64,000 nucleotides of DNA from JAICMB01 sp963795935 (GCA_963795935.1 CAWCJO010000004.1:186001-250000); one strand, 5' to 3'. Numbered from the stretch's first letter, positions 48,789-58,678 are shown. A program made the numbers and translations. The notes: generated by a model from the sequence alone, not told the origin.

Positions 48789-49334
48789 CTAACGTCCGAA
48801 GTGACGCCAACCTCCGCCAATCACGACGCCAACACCGATGCCCGGTGCGCCATAATAGCCCGGGTAGCCATATCCGTATCCGTATGCGCCGTAGGCGGGA
48901 TAATAATACGGATCATAATAACCGCCGTATCCCGGCCCGTACCACGGATCGTACCAGCCGGCGCCCCAGTATGGCCATCCGCCATACCAGCCGCCCCAGC
49001 CGCCATAAAAGCCGCGCCCATAGCCGCCGTAGCCATACCCTCCGCGGCCATAGCCGTATCCATAGCCGCCCCGTCCGTAGCCGCCATATCCGTAGCCGCC
49101 ACGGCCGGCATACGCGCCCCCGGCGTAGCCTCGGCCCGCAAAGCCGCCTCCGGCATAGCCGCGGCTCGCGAAACCTCCGCCGCCGCCTCGAGCGCCAAAA
49201 CTGCCGGAGGCATGTCCGCCCATGCCCCCTCCTGCGTGCCCGCCGCCTCCGCCGTGCCCTCCGCCACCGCGTTGGGCATAACAGGTCGCGGCCAATCCGA
49301 CCGATACCAGCATAACGATCAGCTTGTGCGTCAT
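48789..49334 (-). CDS. Exported Gly/Tyr-rich low-complexity protein
   Basis: A 181-residue protein with a signal peptide (1-20) followed by Gly-rich repeats (GGGHGGGGGHAGG), then GYGGYGRGGYGYGYGRGGY-type repeats and a Tyr/Pro/Trp-rich end. Such sequences resemble structural or adhesive surface proteins and phase-separating domains; no enzymatic function is likely. The neighbouring gene upstream on the same strand also encodes a low-complexity exported protein. Confidence 0.65.
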   Translation of the reverse strand: MTHKLIVMLVSVGLAATCYAQRGGGGHGGGGGHAGGGMGGHASGSFGARGGGGGFASRGYAGGGFAGRGYAGGAYAGRGGYGYGGYGRGGYGYGYGRGGYGYGGYGRGFYGGWGGWYGGWPYWGAGWYDPWYGPGYGGYYDPYYYPAYGAYGYGYGYPGYYGAPGIGVGVVIGGGWRHFGR

Positions 49335-49370
49335 AAATGTCTTCCGTTGCTTAGGATAGCGCCGCTAAAT

Positions 49371-50825
49371 CTAACGGCGGAAACGTCCTCCAAAGTAAAC
49401 TCGCGGCCCCCAGAATCTGGGCCCGTAGAAGAAAGAGAACCCCGGAGCATAGTAATACGGGTAGACTCCCGGCCCGTAGTAACCGGGGTATGCGGGATAT
49501 GGATAAGGCTGAGCGGCATACGACTGACCAGGGCCGCAGCCGTACGGACCGCAGGGAGGCCGCGCACCCATCGGTCCGGAAGCGCGATAACCACCCTGGT
49601 TGTAATCCTCCGGCTCGACATAGCGGAAGGCTTGCGGAGCGCGGTCCGTCGCGATCGTGACCGGCGCGTCCACCCGGAAGGTGAGCACCGACTCGGGATA
49701 GATGATCGTGGGGTGACCGCGCGTCAGCAGCACGCCCAATAAGCCCACCACAGCGCCCGCGCCGGCTCCGATAGCCGCCCCGCGGCCCCAGTCGGCGCCC
49801 GCGCCGACGGCCGCGCCCAGCGCCGTCGTCGCACCCACCCCAGCCACATCGCGTCCCACTGAGGTTGGTCCCGAGCGGCTGATGAGCTGCGACGCGATCG
49901 GCACGTTCTGGCCGTCGGCCAGCGTCAAATCGGTCAACTGTACCTTGAGTTGCGAAACGCCTTCCACCCGTCCGGCCTTTTTCGCTTCCACGACACGGCC
50001 GCCGATGGTCTGCCCCGCTTCCGCGACCACAAATCCACCCACGACTACCGGACGGACCAACGTTGCTGTGAACGCGTCACCGGCCTGATTGCGGTCCGAG
50101 GAGAGCGGCTGATTCAACCGCACGGTCACATAAGTTCCGCGCTGCAGGGTCAACTGTGCGGGTGGCGCGGGCGGCGGCGTCGCGGGAGCCATCTGGTTCG
50201 CGGATCCCTGGTATGGCGGGTATGGCGGCGGCCCCTGGTTTGGATGTCCATAAGGACCCTGGTTCACAGGCCCCTGATAGGGAGGACCTTGATACGCCCC
50301 TCCCTGATTCGCGGGACCCTGATAGGGGGGACCTTGATACGCCCCTCCTTGATTCACAGGACCCTGATAGGGGCGGCCCGGATTGGGTGAATTTTGATAC
50401 GGAGGGGTCTGATTTGGGGGGCCCTGATTCGGCGGCTGCGGAGCAGGTTGCTGCGCGCCGTTGACGGGGGCCCCATATTGGTCGCGGGGATCGCTCTGCG
50501 CATAGTTCGGCTGCGGAGCGGGTTGAGGAGAAGCCTGTTCCTGCGTATCGGCTTGCGGCGTACTGGGCGGAGCGCTGTTGGCGTTTGCCACCGGCGTGTT
50601 CCGATCGGCTGCCCCGGTGGGCGGAGCCGTGGCGGCCGTCGGCGGCGGTTCGTCGGCCCGACGCCAAGCGTGGGGCGGAGCAGCCGGTTGCGGCGCAATC
50701 TGCTGTGACCGCGTCGCATCTGGCGGCGGTTGCGTAGCGGGCTGGTCCTGGGCCAATAACATGGCGGGTCCGGCCAGCAAAGCCAGGCTAAAAAACCGAA
50801 GCGGTCGTTTTACGGTGTTCCTCAT
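49371..50825 (-). CDS. Exported Pro/Gln-rich protein with glycine-zipper domain
   Basis: A 484-residue protein with a signal peptide (ends near ALLAGPAMLLAQDQ). Residues about 90-210 are Pro/Gln/Asn/Tyr-rich and contain tandem 15-residue repeats (QGGAYQGPPYQGPAN). From residue 225 there is a compact beta domain (RGTYVTVRLNQPLSSDRNQ) and then a glycine zipper (GAAVGAGADWGRGAAIGAG), and the C-terminus returns to Tyr/Pro/Gly-rich sequence. Glycine zippers often sit in outer membranes. Probably an envelope-associated structural protein. Confidence 0.7.
   Translation of the reverse strand: MRNTVKRPLRFFSLALLAGPAMLLAQDQPATQPPPDATRSQQIAPQPAAPPHAWRRADEPPPTAATAPPTGAADRNTPVANANSAPPSTPQADTQEQASPQPAPQPNYAQSDPRDQYGAPVNGAQQPAPQPPNQGPPNQTPPYQNSPNPGRPYQGPVNQGGAYQGPPYQGPANQGGAYQGPPYQGPVNQGPYGHPNQGPPPYPPYQGSANQMAPATPPPAPPAQLTLQRGTYVTVRLNQPLSSDRNQAGDAFTATLVRPVVVGGFVVAEAGQTIGGRVVEAKKAGRVEGVSQLKVQLTDLTLADGQNVPIASQLISRSGPTSVGRDVAGVGATTALGAAVGAGADWGRGAAIGAGAGAVVGLLGVLLTRGHPTIIYPESVLTFRVDAPVTIATDRAPQAFRYVEPEDYNQGGYRASGPMGARPPCGPYGCGPGQSYAAQPYPYPAYPGYYGPGVYPYYYAPGFSFFYGPRFWGPRVYFGGRFRR
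50263..50373. repeat. 45-base tandem repeats within the Pro/Gln-rich gene
   Basis: Units begin at 50263, 50308 and 50353, period exactly 45 bases, encoding the 15-residue repeat of the minus-strand protein. Part of the coding sequence. Confidence 0.8.
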
Positions 50826-51028
50826 TCTCAGCTCCCTACAGGCCTCAATCCACGGCTAGTGCACGTCGATCGCCACCCGCAAAGAGGACGTAAGTAAATG
50901 CAAACGCGTTACGTAAGCGGAATTCCGTGGCCGTGGTCCACCACCGTGGTGCTTTTCGGCCAGCAGCTCCCGCCGCAGTTACACGTTCGCCGCCCCGCGC
51001 ATCTACATACGGAGGGACTTTCCATTAA

Positions 51029-51208
51029 ATGCGCTGGAACTTGATCTCGATACTAGTGGCGTTGGTTCTGATCGGTTGCGGAATTTGGGTGACCGGGCCT
51101 GAAAACGCGAATATCGCGCAGAAGGCTATTTATTGGTTTTGCGTTGTGGGGTTCGTGACCGCTCAGGCCGTGCATTTCCTGGTGTGGGTTCGCAAGCGCG
51201 ATCTTTGA
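51029..51208 (+). CDS. Small membrane protein
   Basis: A protein of 59 residues beginning MRWNLISILVALVLIGCGIW with two membrane segments (about residues 3-20 and 31-52) joined by a short loop (VTGPENANIAQKA) and ending in basic residues (RKRDL). An in-frame GGAGGGAC binding site precedes it by about 12 bases. Function unknown; it may act with the small soluble protein 20 bases downstream. Confidence 0.65.
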   Translation: MRWNLISILVALVLIGCGIWVTGPENANIAQKAIYWFCVVGFVTAQAVHFLVWVRKRDL

Positions 51209-51228
51209 GAGCCTCAGGAGGGATTCAA

Positions 51229-51480
51229 ATGAGCAAGATGAATGCGGAAGAACGAAATGACACCGCGAGCGGCGAGTTCGCGTTTCCGAAGCAGCGTAAA
51301 GAGCCGCTGACCGACGCCGCTCATGTGCGGAATGCCATCGCGCGCTTCGATCAGGTGGAAGGCGTAACGAACGAGGAGCGCGATCAGGCCTGGAGTCGTA
51401 TCAAGCAGGCCGCCAAGAAACACAATGTCGAGCTGAATGAGTCCGACTGGCGGGAATTACCGCACGCGCGCCTCAAATAG
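51229..51480 (+). CDS. Small soluble protein, DUF6582-like
   Basis: A protein of 83 residues: charged N-terminus, then FAFPKQRKEPLTDAAHVRNA, IARFDQVEGVTNEERDQAWS and RIKQAAKKHNVELNESDWRE. It matches small proteins of a recently defined domain family seen in many soil bacteria, often near stress or phage-related genes; function unknown. The ribosome binding site AGGAGGG is strong. Confidence 0.65.
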   Translation: MSKMNAEERNDTASGEFAFPKQRKEPLTDAAHVRNAIARFDQVEGVTNEERDQAWSRIKQAAKKHNVELNESDWRELPHARLK

Positions 51481-51498
51481 GTGCGTGCGCGCAGGGGG

Positions 51499-52842
51499 CT
51501 ATGGCGCGTTCAGCAATTCCAGTAACGTCTTCGCGATCATGGGAGCGGCTTCGGGGCCGACGGAGTTCACTTCTCCGTACCAGCGCTTCGGAGCGCCGTT
51601 CAGCCAGGGAGCCTTGTCGTCCCATTCGGCCTTCGGAATGATGTAGCCGATTTCGTCGTCCGCGAGACCAAACAGCATTCTATAGGGCGCGCGCATGGAC
51701 AGCTTGATGGCAGGCTCAATGGGCGCATCGGGGAAATCCGCGCCGGAGTAACGCTCCACGCCGCCGACGCTCAACTCCGGATAGAGTTCGCCCGGAATCA
51801 GCGCAATCTCCAGAACCGTGGCGTCGTGGTCGCGAAGCCGGATCAGGCCCACCGGAGCCGCTGTCGTGCCCATTGCGCCCATCGGTTTCCGCCCTTTGTA
51901 GAGATCGGCCTTCGCCGCGGCCTCAAAACCAGCGTTCGCGACCGGAATGTGAATGGTCTTTTCGGCGAATTCGTAGCCCGTGAGCGGCATCGGCTTTGCC
52001 GCCATCACCGCATCGGCCGCGATGTCGGCCACGTGCTCGCCGATATACTTAGCCTTCTCGAAGCTCTCGTCCGCCACTCCTTCGATCCTTGCTCCCAGCG
52101 GCGACTGCATCCCGCCCACCGCGCCATTGATAAAGACGGTGAGGCCTCCCAGTCGCTTCTCCAGTTCGTTGCGCAGATAACCCGGATACTCCGCCGTGAT
52201 CGCGGTATTTTTCGATCCCAGGGTTTCCGGATGGTTGGCCCAGTTCACCAGCGTGGCGATGCGCTTGCCGTCCGCCGCCATTGCCGATAAGGCTACGACC
52301 TCGGCGTCGTGGACCACCGGCGGCCGGTTATCGTGGATGTAATCGTCGAGCGCGGCCGGATGCGCCTTCGCCAGTACAAATGACGCAGGTTGCAAGGACT
52401 GGATCGCTTCGACGGCGGCCTCGGCCGTGCGCTCGATCACATAATCGTTGTAGGCCTCGTTGATGCCGCTCTTGTCCTCCGCCGGTCCCCACAGGCCCAT
52501 GGTGTCCGGCGCTTCATGATCGTGCAGGGACGCCACCACGACGTCGGCGTCCTTGCCGGAGCGGCTCTTGACGAGGTCGCGAATGCGGTTGACATCTTCG
52601 CGGAAGAGGCCGATCGAATCGACGCCGCAGATCGCCAGCGGCATGTGTTCCGACCCGATCGCGAGACAGCGCGTCCACAGATCGTCATGAACGCTCGTGG
52701 CGCGGCGGTTGTGTCCGAACCCCGCCATGTAGACCGGGCCATACTTGGCGAGATCGGGCGTAATCGTCCGTTTCGCCGCCCCGGCCTGTAGATCGGCAAG
52801 CAGCGGCGCGCACGCCAGCAGGAATGTAAACCATAACCGCAC
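51499..52842 (-). CDS. Exported neutral/alkaline ceramidase-family protein
   Basis: A 447-residue protein with a signal peptide (1-16). The family core is visible: DLWTRCLAIGSEHMPLAICGVDSIGLF, SLHDHEAPDTMGLWG with zinc-binding His residues, VNWANHPETLGSKNTAITAEYPGYLR with another His, and FINGAVGGMQSPLG. Neutral ceramidases split the amide bond of ceramides; in bacteria the family also includes enzymes of unknown substrate. A Ser in GGMQSP could be the nucleophile. It lies 7 bases after the TIM-barrel gene on the same strand. Confidence 0.85.
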   Translation of the reverse strand: MRLWFTFLLACAPLLADLQAGAAKRTITPDLAKYGPVYMAGFGHNRRATSVHDDLWTRCLAIGSEHMPLAICGVDSIGLFREDVNRIRDLVKSRSGKDADVVVASLHDHEAPDTMGLWGPAEDKSGINEAYNDYVIERTAEAAVEAIQSLQPASFVLAKAHPAALDDYIHDNRPPVVHDAEVVALSAMAADGKRIATLVNWANHPETLGSKNTAITAEYPGYLRNELEKRLGGLTVFINGAVGGMQSPLGARIEGVADESFEKAKYIGEHVADIAADAVMAAKPMPLTGYEFAEKTIHIPVANAGFEAAAKADLYKGRKPMGAMGTTAAPVGLIRLRDHDATVLEIALIPGELYPELSVGGVERYSGADFPDAPIEPAIKLSMRAPYRMLFGLADDEIGYIIPKAEWDDKAPWLNGAPKRWYGEVNSVGPEAAPMIAKTLLELLNAP

Positions 52843-52849
52843 GGCGCCC

Positions 52850-53809
52850 CTACACCCACCACGCGGCGGTCGTGCCTTCCTTGATCATGATTTCGTTCAG
52901 GAAATTCGCGCCTTTCGTCAGACCTTCGTCCGGCGACATCAGCGTGTCCTCGTGCTCGATCGAGAGCACATAATCGTATCCAAACATGCGCAACGTCGAG
53001 ATAAATTCCGTCCACCAGCCGGCATCGTGTCCGTAGCCGACCGTGCGGAAAATCCAGGAGCGATTGCGCTCGTCCGTATACTTCTTGGTGTCGAGCACTC
53101 CGGTCTTAGGCAGATTGTAATCGTAGATCTGCGTGTCCTTGGCATGAACGTGGAAGACGGCATCGCCGAGCACGCGGATCGCTTTGATCGGGTCGATTCC
53201 CTGCCAGAACATGTGGCTGGGATCGTAATTGCATCCGATCGCAGGGCCGCACGCATCGCGCAGCTTCAGCATCGTCTCCGGGCTGTAGACCACGAAACCG
53301 GGGTGCATCTCGATGGCGACCTTCACGCCATGGTCGGCGGCGAATTTCGCATGTTTGGTCCAGTACGGCAGCGTCTTCTTTTCCCACTGCCACGCCAGCA
53401 CGTCGAGGTACTCGGGCGGCCACGGGCAGGTGACCCAATTCGGGTATTTGGCTTTATCGCTATCGCCCGGGCAGCCCGAAAAATCGATTACCACCGGCAC
53501 GCCCAGCTTCTCCGCCAGCAGAACCGTGCTACGGCTCGTTTCCGCGTACTTCTTAGCGACGGCGGGATCGGGATGCAGCGGATTGCCGTGGCTGCTCAGC
53601 GCGCTGATCGTGAAGCCATTGTCGTCCAGTTTCTTTTTGAACTCGCTCAGCTCCTTCTTGTTCTTCAGCATGGACAGCTTGCAATGCGGATCGCCGGGAT
53701 AATTTCCGGTCCCCAGCTCGACCGTCCCGATGTTCAAGCCCTTCAATTTTTCAAGGACCTTGTCGAGCGGAAACGGCGACAGCAGCGCCGTGAATACGCC
53801 AACTCTCAT
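52850..53809 (-). CDS. Sugar phosphate isomerase/epimerase-like TIM barrel
   Basis: A 319-residue xylose-isomerase-like (AP endonuclease 2) fold protein. It starts MRVGVFTALLSPFPLDKVLE and has metal-ligand positions in ELGTGNYPGDPHC, KVAIEMHPGFVVYSPE, GCNYDPSHMFWQGIDP, VFHVHAKDT and a C-terminal VLSIEHEDTLMSPDEGL; these Glu, Asp and His residues match the divalent metal site of the family. Substrate unknown (sugars, inositols). TATAAT at 53846-53851 and a GGAG site precede it. Probably an operon with the ceramidase gene. Confidence 0.85.
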   Translation of the reverse strand: MRVGVFTALLSPFPLDKVLEKLKGLNIGTVELGTGNYPGDPHCKLSMLKNKKELSEFKKKLDDNGFTISALSSHGNPLHPDPAVAKKYAETSRSTVLLAEKLGVPVVIDFSGCPGDSDKAKYPNWVTCPWPPEYLDVLAWQWEKKTLPYWTKHAKFAADHGVKVAIEMHPGFVVYSPETMLKLRDACGPAIGCNYDPSHMFWQGIDPIKAIRVLGDAVFHVHAKDTQIYDYNLPKTGVLDTKKYTDERNRSWIFRTVGYGHDAGWWTEFISTLRMFGYDYVLSIEHEDTLMSPDEGLTKGANFLNEIMIKEGTTAAWWV

Positions 53810-53845
53810 GGGTTGTGCTCCTTTTTCGATTGACAGCGAAAACTA

Positions 53846-53851
53846 ATTATA
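53846..53851 (-). promoter_or_regulatory. -10 box (TATAAT) of the isomerase-ceramidase pair
   Basis: A perfect minus-strand TATAAT 36 bases before the ATG at 53809, followed by an AAAGGAGC binding site, so this promoter gives a normal leader, unlike the leaderless cases elsewhere. Confidence 0.5.
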
Positions 53852-53856
53852 TGCAG

Positions 53857-55062
53857 TTAGAGGCGCGCGAGGCGTTGACCGGCCTCGTCCAGCGTTTCGT
53901 CGCGCTTGCAGAAGCAGAACCGGACCAGATGCGCGCCGTCGGCTGGATCGGCAAAGAAGCTCGACCCGGGCACGGCCGCGACGCCGGCGCGCTCGATCAT
54001 GTGCCGCACCATTTCGAAGTCGTTCGCAAATCCAAACGAGGTCACGTCCGTCATAATGTAGTACGCGCCGTGTGGAAGGAAGCAGCGGAACCCGGCGCGT
54101 TCGAGCAATCCCAACAACTTGTCGCGCCGCGCGCGGTAGGCGGCCGCTAGATTCTCGTAATAGCCGTCCGGCGAGTTCAGCGCCAGCACGCCCGCCTGTT
54201 GCAGCGGCGCGGCCGCGCCGACGGTCAGAAAATCGTGCACTTTGCGGATCGATTCCGTAAGATCCGGGGCCGCCAACACCCAACCCACGCGCCAGCCCGT
54301 GACCGAGTACGTCTTGCTCATGCTGTTCACCAGGACGCTGCGTTCGCGCATCCCGGGCAGCGTCGCCATGGGAACATGCCGGGCTCCGTCGTAGACAATA
54401 TGCTCGTAGATCTCGTCGGTGATCGCCAGCGCGTCGAATTCCTGGCACAGACCGGCGATAAATTCGAGCTCGGCGCGGCTGAACACGCGCCCGGTCGGAT
54501 TATTCGGCGTGTTGACGATAATCGCTTTCGTGCGCGGCGAAAAGGCGCGCCGCAACTCCTCGGGATCGAACGTCCAGTCCGGCGGCCGCAGGGGAACCAG
54601 CACGCGTTGGGCCTCGCACAGCATCGTGTCGGGTCCGTAGTTTTCGTAATAGGGCTCGAAAACGATCACCTCGTCGCCCGGATTCGTCACCGCCAGCATC
54701 GACGCGATCATGCCCTCGGTCGATCCGCAACAGACCGTGATTTCGCGCTCCGGATTGTACTCCAGGCCGTACCATTTGCGGTATTTCGCGGCTATCGCGT
54801 CCCGAAACGCCTTCGCGCCCCACGTGATCGCGTATTGATTGATGTCCGCTTCGATCGCGGCCTGAGCAGCGCGCTTGATCTCGACCGGAGCCGCGAAATC
54901 CGGAAAACCCTGCGCCAGGTTCACCGCGCCATGCTGCGCGGCGAGCCGCGTCATCTCACGAATTACCGACTCGGTGAAGTTTGCGGTGCGCGCGCTGCGA
55001 AATCGCAGGCGCCGGGGTCCGCTCACGGCTGGTTGAACCAGCGTTTTTTGCGCCGTCGCCAT
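53857..55062 (-). CDS. Class I/II pyridoxal-phosphate aminotransferase
   Basis: A 401-residue PLP enzyme, fold type I. VCCGSTEGMIASMLAVTNPGD binds the cofactor phosphate, NTPNNPTGRV and ITDEIYEHIVYDG contact the ring, and NSMSKTYSVTGWRVGW carries the Schiff-base Lys. The PNNPTGR and the C-terminal VRFCFCKRDE match methionine/kynurenine-type aminotransferases; the exact substrate is not clear. Transcribed after the transglycosylase gene with about 14 bases between if the corrected stop of that gene is used. Confidence 0.9.
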   Translation of the reverse strand: MATAQKTLVQPAVSGPRRLRFRSARTANFTESVIREMTRLAAQHGAVNLAQGFPDFAAPVEIKRAAQAAIEADINQYAITWGAKAFRDAIAAKYRKWYGLEYNPEREITVCCGSTEGMIASMLAVTNPGDEVIVFEPYYENYGPDTMLCEAQRVLVPLRPPDWTFDPEELRRAFSPRTKAIIVNTPNNPTGRVFSRAELEFIAGLCQEFDALAITDEIYEHIVYDGARHVPMATLPGMRERSVLVNSMSKTYSVTGWRVGWVLAAPDLTESIRKVHDFLTVGAAAPLQQAGVLALNSPDGYYENLAAAYRARRDKLLGLLERAGFRCFLPHGAYYIMTDVTSFGFANDFEMVRHMIERAGVAAVPGSSFFADPADGAHLVRFCFCKRDETLDEAGQRLARL

Positions 55063-55074
55063 CTTGAGTTGAGC

Positions 55075-57235
55075 CTAACGCAACGGGCCGCTCTCCGTAA
55101 AGCCGCCGGTACACGTCGGCATTGCGCAGCACGTTCTGCACGTACTCGCGCGTTTGCGTGAACGGGATGCTTTCCACGAATTCGGCCGGCTCCCGGAATT
55201 CGTTCCAGCTCAGCCAGCGCACAACGCGGCTCTTGCCGGCGTTGTAGGACGCCAACGCAGCCTCATATTTGCCTTCGAGCGAATCGAGCACCGTGCGCAA
55301 ATAGTACGTTCCGATATTCAGATTCACTTCCGGCGTAAACAGCATGTCGGCCCGGAACGGGCGTATCTTCAGCTTGCGGCTCAGCTCGCGCCCCGTCGAC
55401 GGCAGCACTTGGGTCAACCCGTAAGCGTTGGCGTAGGACACGATCTTTGGATCGAACTCCGATTCCTGCCGTATCAGTCCCGCGATCAGGTAAGGATCGA
55501 TACCGCGCTGCCGCGCAAATTCGGTGAGCGGCTTCAAGAACGGCAGCGGGAACGCAAAGCGCCACAGCGCTTCCGTCGAAGCGTCGAATGGAAGATGAAG
55601 GTAACCGGGCGCGTAGTGCTTGATCGTCCGAATGGCCTGCTCGGGCGCATTTCTCCCGGTCGCGAGCCGCGCCAGTTCCATCGCCAGAACCTGCGGCTGC
55701 CCGTCGTGGCGCGCCCCATAACGCAGCTCGCTATCGGCCAGGTCGTCGAGTCCAGCGGAGGCCAGCAGCCGCGCGCGCCCGATCCTCTCTTCGGTAACCG
55801 CCGAAGCCCGCATGTCCGGCATGGCATGCTGTTGGAATTTCAGGGCGGCGAGAAAGCCGGTCGTTTGCCGCGATGCTCCCGCGTTTGCGATCGCCGCTTC
55901 TTTCATGCGATCGCGCGCCAGCATGCCGTAGTATTCGTTCGCAAAGTTGCCGCCGGCTTTATCGTAATAGGCGCGCGCCGCGGCGAAGTCCCCCTTGGTC
56001 TCCGCGATCCGGCCGAGATAATACAGCGCCGCGCCGGCGTGCTGCGAACCCGGATACGACCTGAGATGCGCCAGTAACAGATCGCCGTTCGACCGATCTT
56101 TCAAATATTCGCCCCACGCAAACCGCCAATGACAATTCACCGCGCGCGGATCGCTTCCGAACGATTCGTAGCAGGCGCGATAGAGCGGCTGAAATTGCTC
56201 CGGCCGATTCTCCGCCGCGTAGTACCCGGCAGCGGCCACCAAGGCCTGCAAACGCCAGGTCGAGGAAGGATAAGACTGCCCCAATTGCGCCACCGCTGCG
56301 TCCAGATCGCCTGTGCGGTCCAGCTTTCGCGCGCTTTGAGCCAAGTAATATAAGCGCTCCGCGCCCGGCTCGCCGGTCGTCGCCTGAAGCGAATTCAAAT
56401 ACGAGAAGGCCTGCCCGCTGTCGCCCGAGAGATAATAATCGGCGCCGAGCAGCACTCGCGCGGCGTCCCGGTCCGCTCCGCTCAACTCCGGCGCAAGCGC
56501 CTCCAGTTCCGTCTTGGCCTGGGTGTAATCGCGGCCCTCGATCAGTCTCGAGCAGCGCGCCAGGCGGGCTTGGAGACTTGGCAGCGGGTATTTCAAGAAC
56601 GATGCCCGAGCCTCTTCGGCTTCTTTCGAGAACGGAAATTCAACGTAAAGGCGTTGATATTGCGCCGCCGCTTGAACCGTGTCTCCAGCTTCCTCGTATG
56701 CCGTCGCCAGCAGGAGCGCGGCCTTCTCCGGCGCGATTTCGGCGCCCTTCTGTTCAAGCAGATCGATCGCCTTCTTTGGCTCGGCGCTCTGAATGAATGT
56801 GTTGGCTGCCAGCACGATCGCTTTCACCACCAACGGCGAAGTTGGCGCGTGGTCCCAAACCGGCTTCAGGTCTTTGTCGACCTGCCCGAAATCGCGCAGC
56901 TCGAATTCCGCCGCCGCCATGAGATAGGCGGGATAATCGGCCAGCGCGGGCAGCCGTTTTTCCGCCGCGCGCAAATGGGCCAAGGCGTTGTTGAACTGCT
57001 TCCCTTCTACTTCGCCCGCACCGAGGGCGAGCGAGGCGAGCGCGCCGGACGTTTCTTTCGAATGCGCCTTAGCGTAATGCAGCAGCGCGGCGCGCGTTGC
57101 CGGACCCGGCTTCTCGCGATAGCCGCGGCCGAGCGTCTCCAGCGTCTGCGCGTGCATGCCCATGCCCGCCAGCGCGGCCGCGCAGAGCAGCCTACGCCAT
57201 CGCGCCCGGGTATTCAGGACCAAGCAGTTGCACAT
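55075..57235 (-). CDS. Slt70-like lytic transglycosylase with TPR-like N-terminal domain
   Basis: About 720 residues. After a signal peptide (ARWRRLLCAAALAGMGMHA) come TPR-like superhelical repeats (to about residue 560), as in Slt70, then the catalytic domain: AGLIRQESEFDPKIVSYANAYG with the catalytic Glu, TQVLPSTGRELS and YYLRTVLDSLEGKYEAALASYNAGKSRV. It cleaves peptidoglycan glycan strands in the periplasm. The raw frame runs on to 54956, overlapping the next gene by 107 bases; removing one C near 55086 gives the natural end GERPLR with the stop at 55075. It overlaps the GAF-like gene by 44 bases at its start. Confidence 0.88.
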
Positions 57236-58271
57236 TATCGTTTGCCAGCGTTCGCAGCAGTTCCAAATGAAGATAATCGGCCATCGTGGGCGAGGCCGAT
57301 AGGAAATCCCGGCGAAAAGCGTCGCGGGCGTTGTCGATCTGTTCTCTCAAAGCGCCATATACGTCGCGATTTCGGCGCCCCTCTGCGACGGCCCGCGAAT
57401 GGTACAGGCGCATCTCGGCGGCCTGCACGCGGGCGAATCGTTGCGCCCGCAAATAGATCGCCGGCGCCGGAGTTGCTGCCGCGCCAATGGCCGCCAGTCC
57501 GGAGCGGGCCGGCGCCCGCGCTTGCGCCTGCAAGACGGAAGAAGCGAAGATGCCGATCAGCTCCAATGCGCCGGAATCGACTTCAGCACCCGGCGAATCG
57601 GCATACAACACCGCTGCGACCCGATTTCCCGTCGTGATCGGAAAGAGATAAAAGCGTTCCTCCGGCGCCGCGCCGAGCATAGCCGCAATCGGTTCGGACA
57701 ATTCTCCGCTGCTGCGCAGGGCCACGATGGCGTCCCGCGATTCGATCGCGGCGGCAAATGCCGCGGCCGATTCAAGCGGCGCGTCTTCCATTTTCATCTG
57801 CGAAGCCAGGCCGCGCCAAGCCCGCAACCGCAGCGCGCTTCCATTCACCGCAAAGAGGGCCGCGCGCGTCGAGAACCCCTCCGTTGCGTCAACCACCGCC
57901 GTGCTCCAGTCCTCTTCGCTCTCGAAGGTGCGCAGGCGCCGCAGCGCCCGGCTCAGCCTTCCCGAGAGATCCCGCCGCGCCTTGATGCCCGCATCGCCGG
58001 CCGCGGCCGCCGCAATCGACCGCACCTGCTCTTCCACTCGACTGCCCAGTGCCGCGAAGCGCTCCTCGAAAATCCGCTCCAGAGGCCCGCGGCAGCTATG
58101 GAGGAGCTGTTCCGGTATGCGCTCCGCTTCGATCCGCCACGCCGCCAGCAGTTCTTCTCGAGCGCCGTCGCGCGCACCGGCGAGAAGGTCAGCCAACGAT
58201 TGTGTTTTAAAGGGAAATTCCGAGTTTCCGAGCGGGACCGCTGCCGCTTGCCCAGTGGTCGCGTTCGCCAT
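57192..58271 (-). CDS. GAF-like domain protein
   Basis: A 359-residue cytosolic protein. Residues about 20-110 are helical and charged (ARDGAREELLAAWRIEAERI and a coiled-coil-like region); residues about 115-255 look like a GAF domain (DWSTAVVDATEGFSTRAALF, ERFYLFPITTGNRVAAVLYA); the rest is helical. Without an attached effector it may be a sensor or scaffold. A TACAAT lies 12-13 bases before the ATG. It precedes the lytic transglycosylase gene with a 44-base overlap. Confidence 0.65.
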   Translation of the reverse strand: MANATTGQAAAVPLGNSEFPFKTQSLADLLAGARDGAREELLAAWRIEAERIPEQLLHSCRGPLERIFEERFAALGSRVEEQVRSIAAAAAGDAGIKARRDLSGRLSRALRRLRTFESEEDWSTAVVDATEGFSTRAALFAVNGSALRLRAWRGLASQMKMEDAPLESAAAFAAAIESRDAIVALRSSGELSEPIAAMLGAAPEERFYLFPITTGNRVAAVLYADSPGAEVDSGALELIGIFASSVLQAQARAPARSGLAAIGAAATPAPAIYLRAQRFARVQAAEMRLYHSRAVAEGRRNRDVYGALREQIDNARDAFRRDFLSASPTMADYLHLELLRTLANDNVQLLGPEYPGAMA

Positions 58272-58678
58272 GCTTCTGAACGTATTGTATCAGCAATGTT
58301 CAGAGTACAATCCGATGAAGCGCCGCAGGCATGATAACGATCGAGAGCGCGCCGCGCGCACCGGCCTTACTCGACGATCTGGGAGGCGGCAGGAGTTGGG
58401 CCGGGTCGGGATATTGAGAACAGGGAAGTTATTGATGCTTCATTCCGACCATTCGATAATTCCCCTCATTCCGCTGGATCCATCTTACGTAGAACTTACG
58501 TGAGCGGCGTGCAACGAGAAGCGGAGGTTTTGAATTGGCGCACCGGACTTCGGTTTTCGGTAAACCTTTCGTTGTAAGGAAGATTTATTCACGCAACGTG
58601 ACGAAAGTCAGGAATCAGCCCGTTACCGGGAGCGTGTCTCCGTAGTGCAAACTGATAAATGCCTGTTGGGCTTCGATC
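58272..58678. other. Intergenic stretch with divergent promoters
   Basis: The 407 bases hold the likely minus-strand promoter of the GAF-like gene (TACAAT about 58284-58289) and no convincing coding frame. Confidence 0.4.

Noticed and set aside
48801..49742. Plus-strand 313-residue frame opposite the Gly/Tyr-rich gene
   Set aside because: Low-complexity Ala/Ile/Val shadow of the repeats on the other strand.
50263..50373. Regular 45-base repeats as a CRISPR array
   Set aside because: Period is a multiple of three, there are no unique spacers, and the repeats encode a 15-residue protein repeat.
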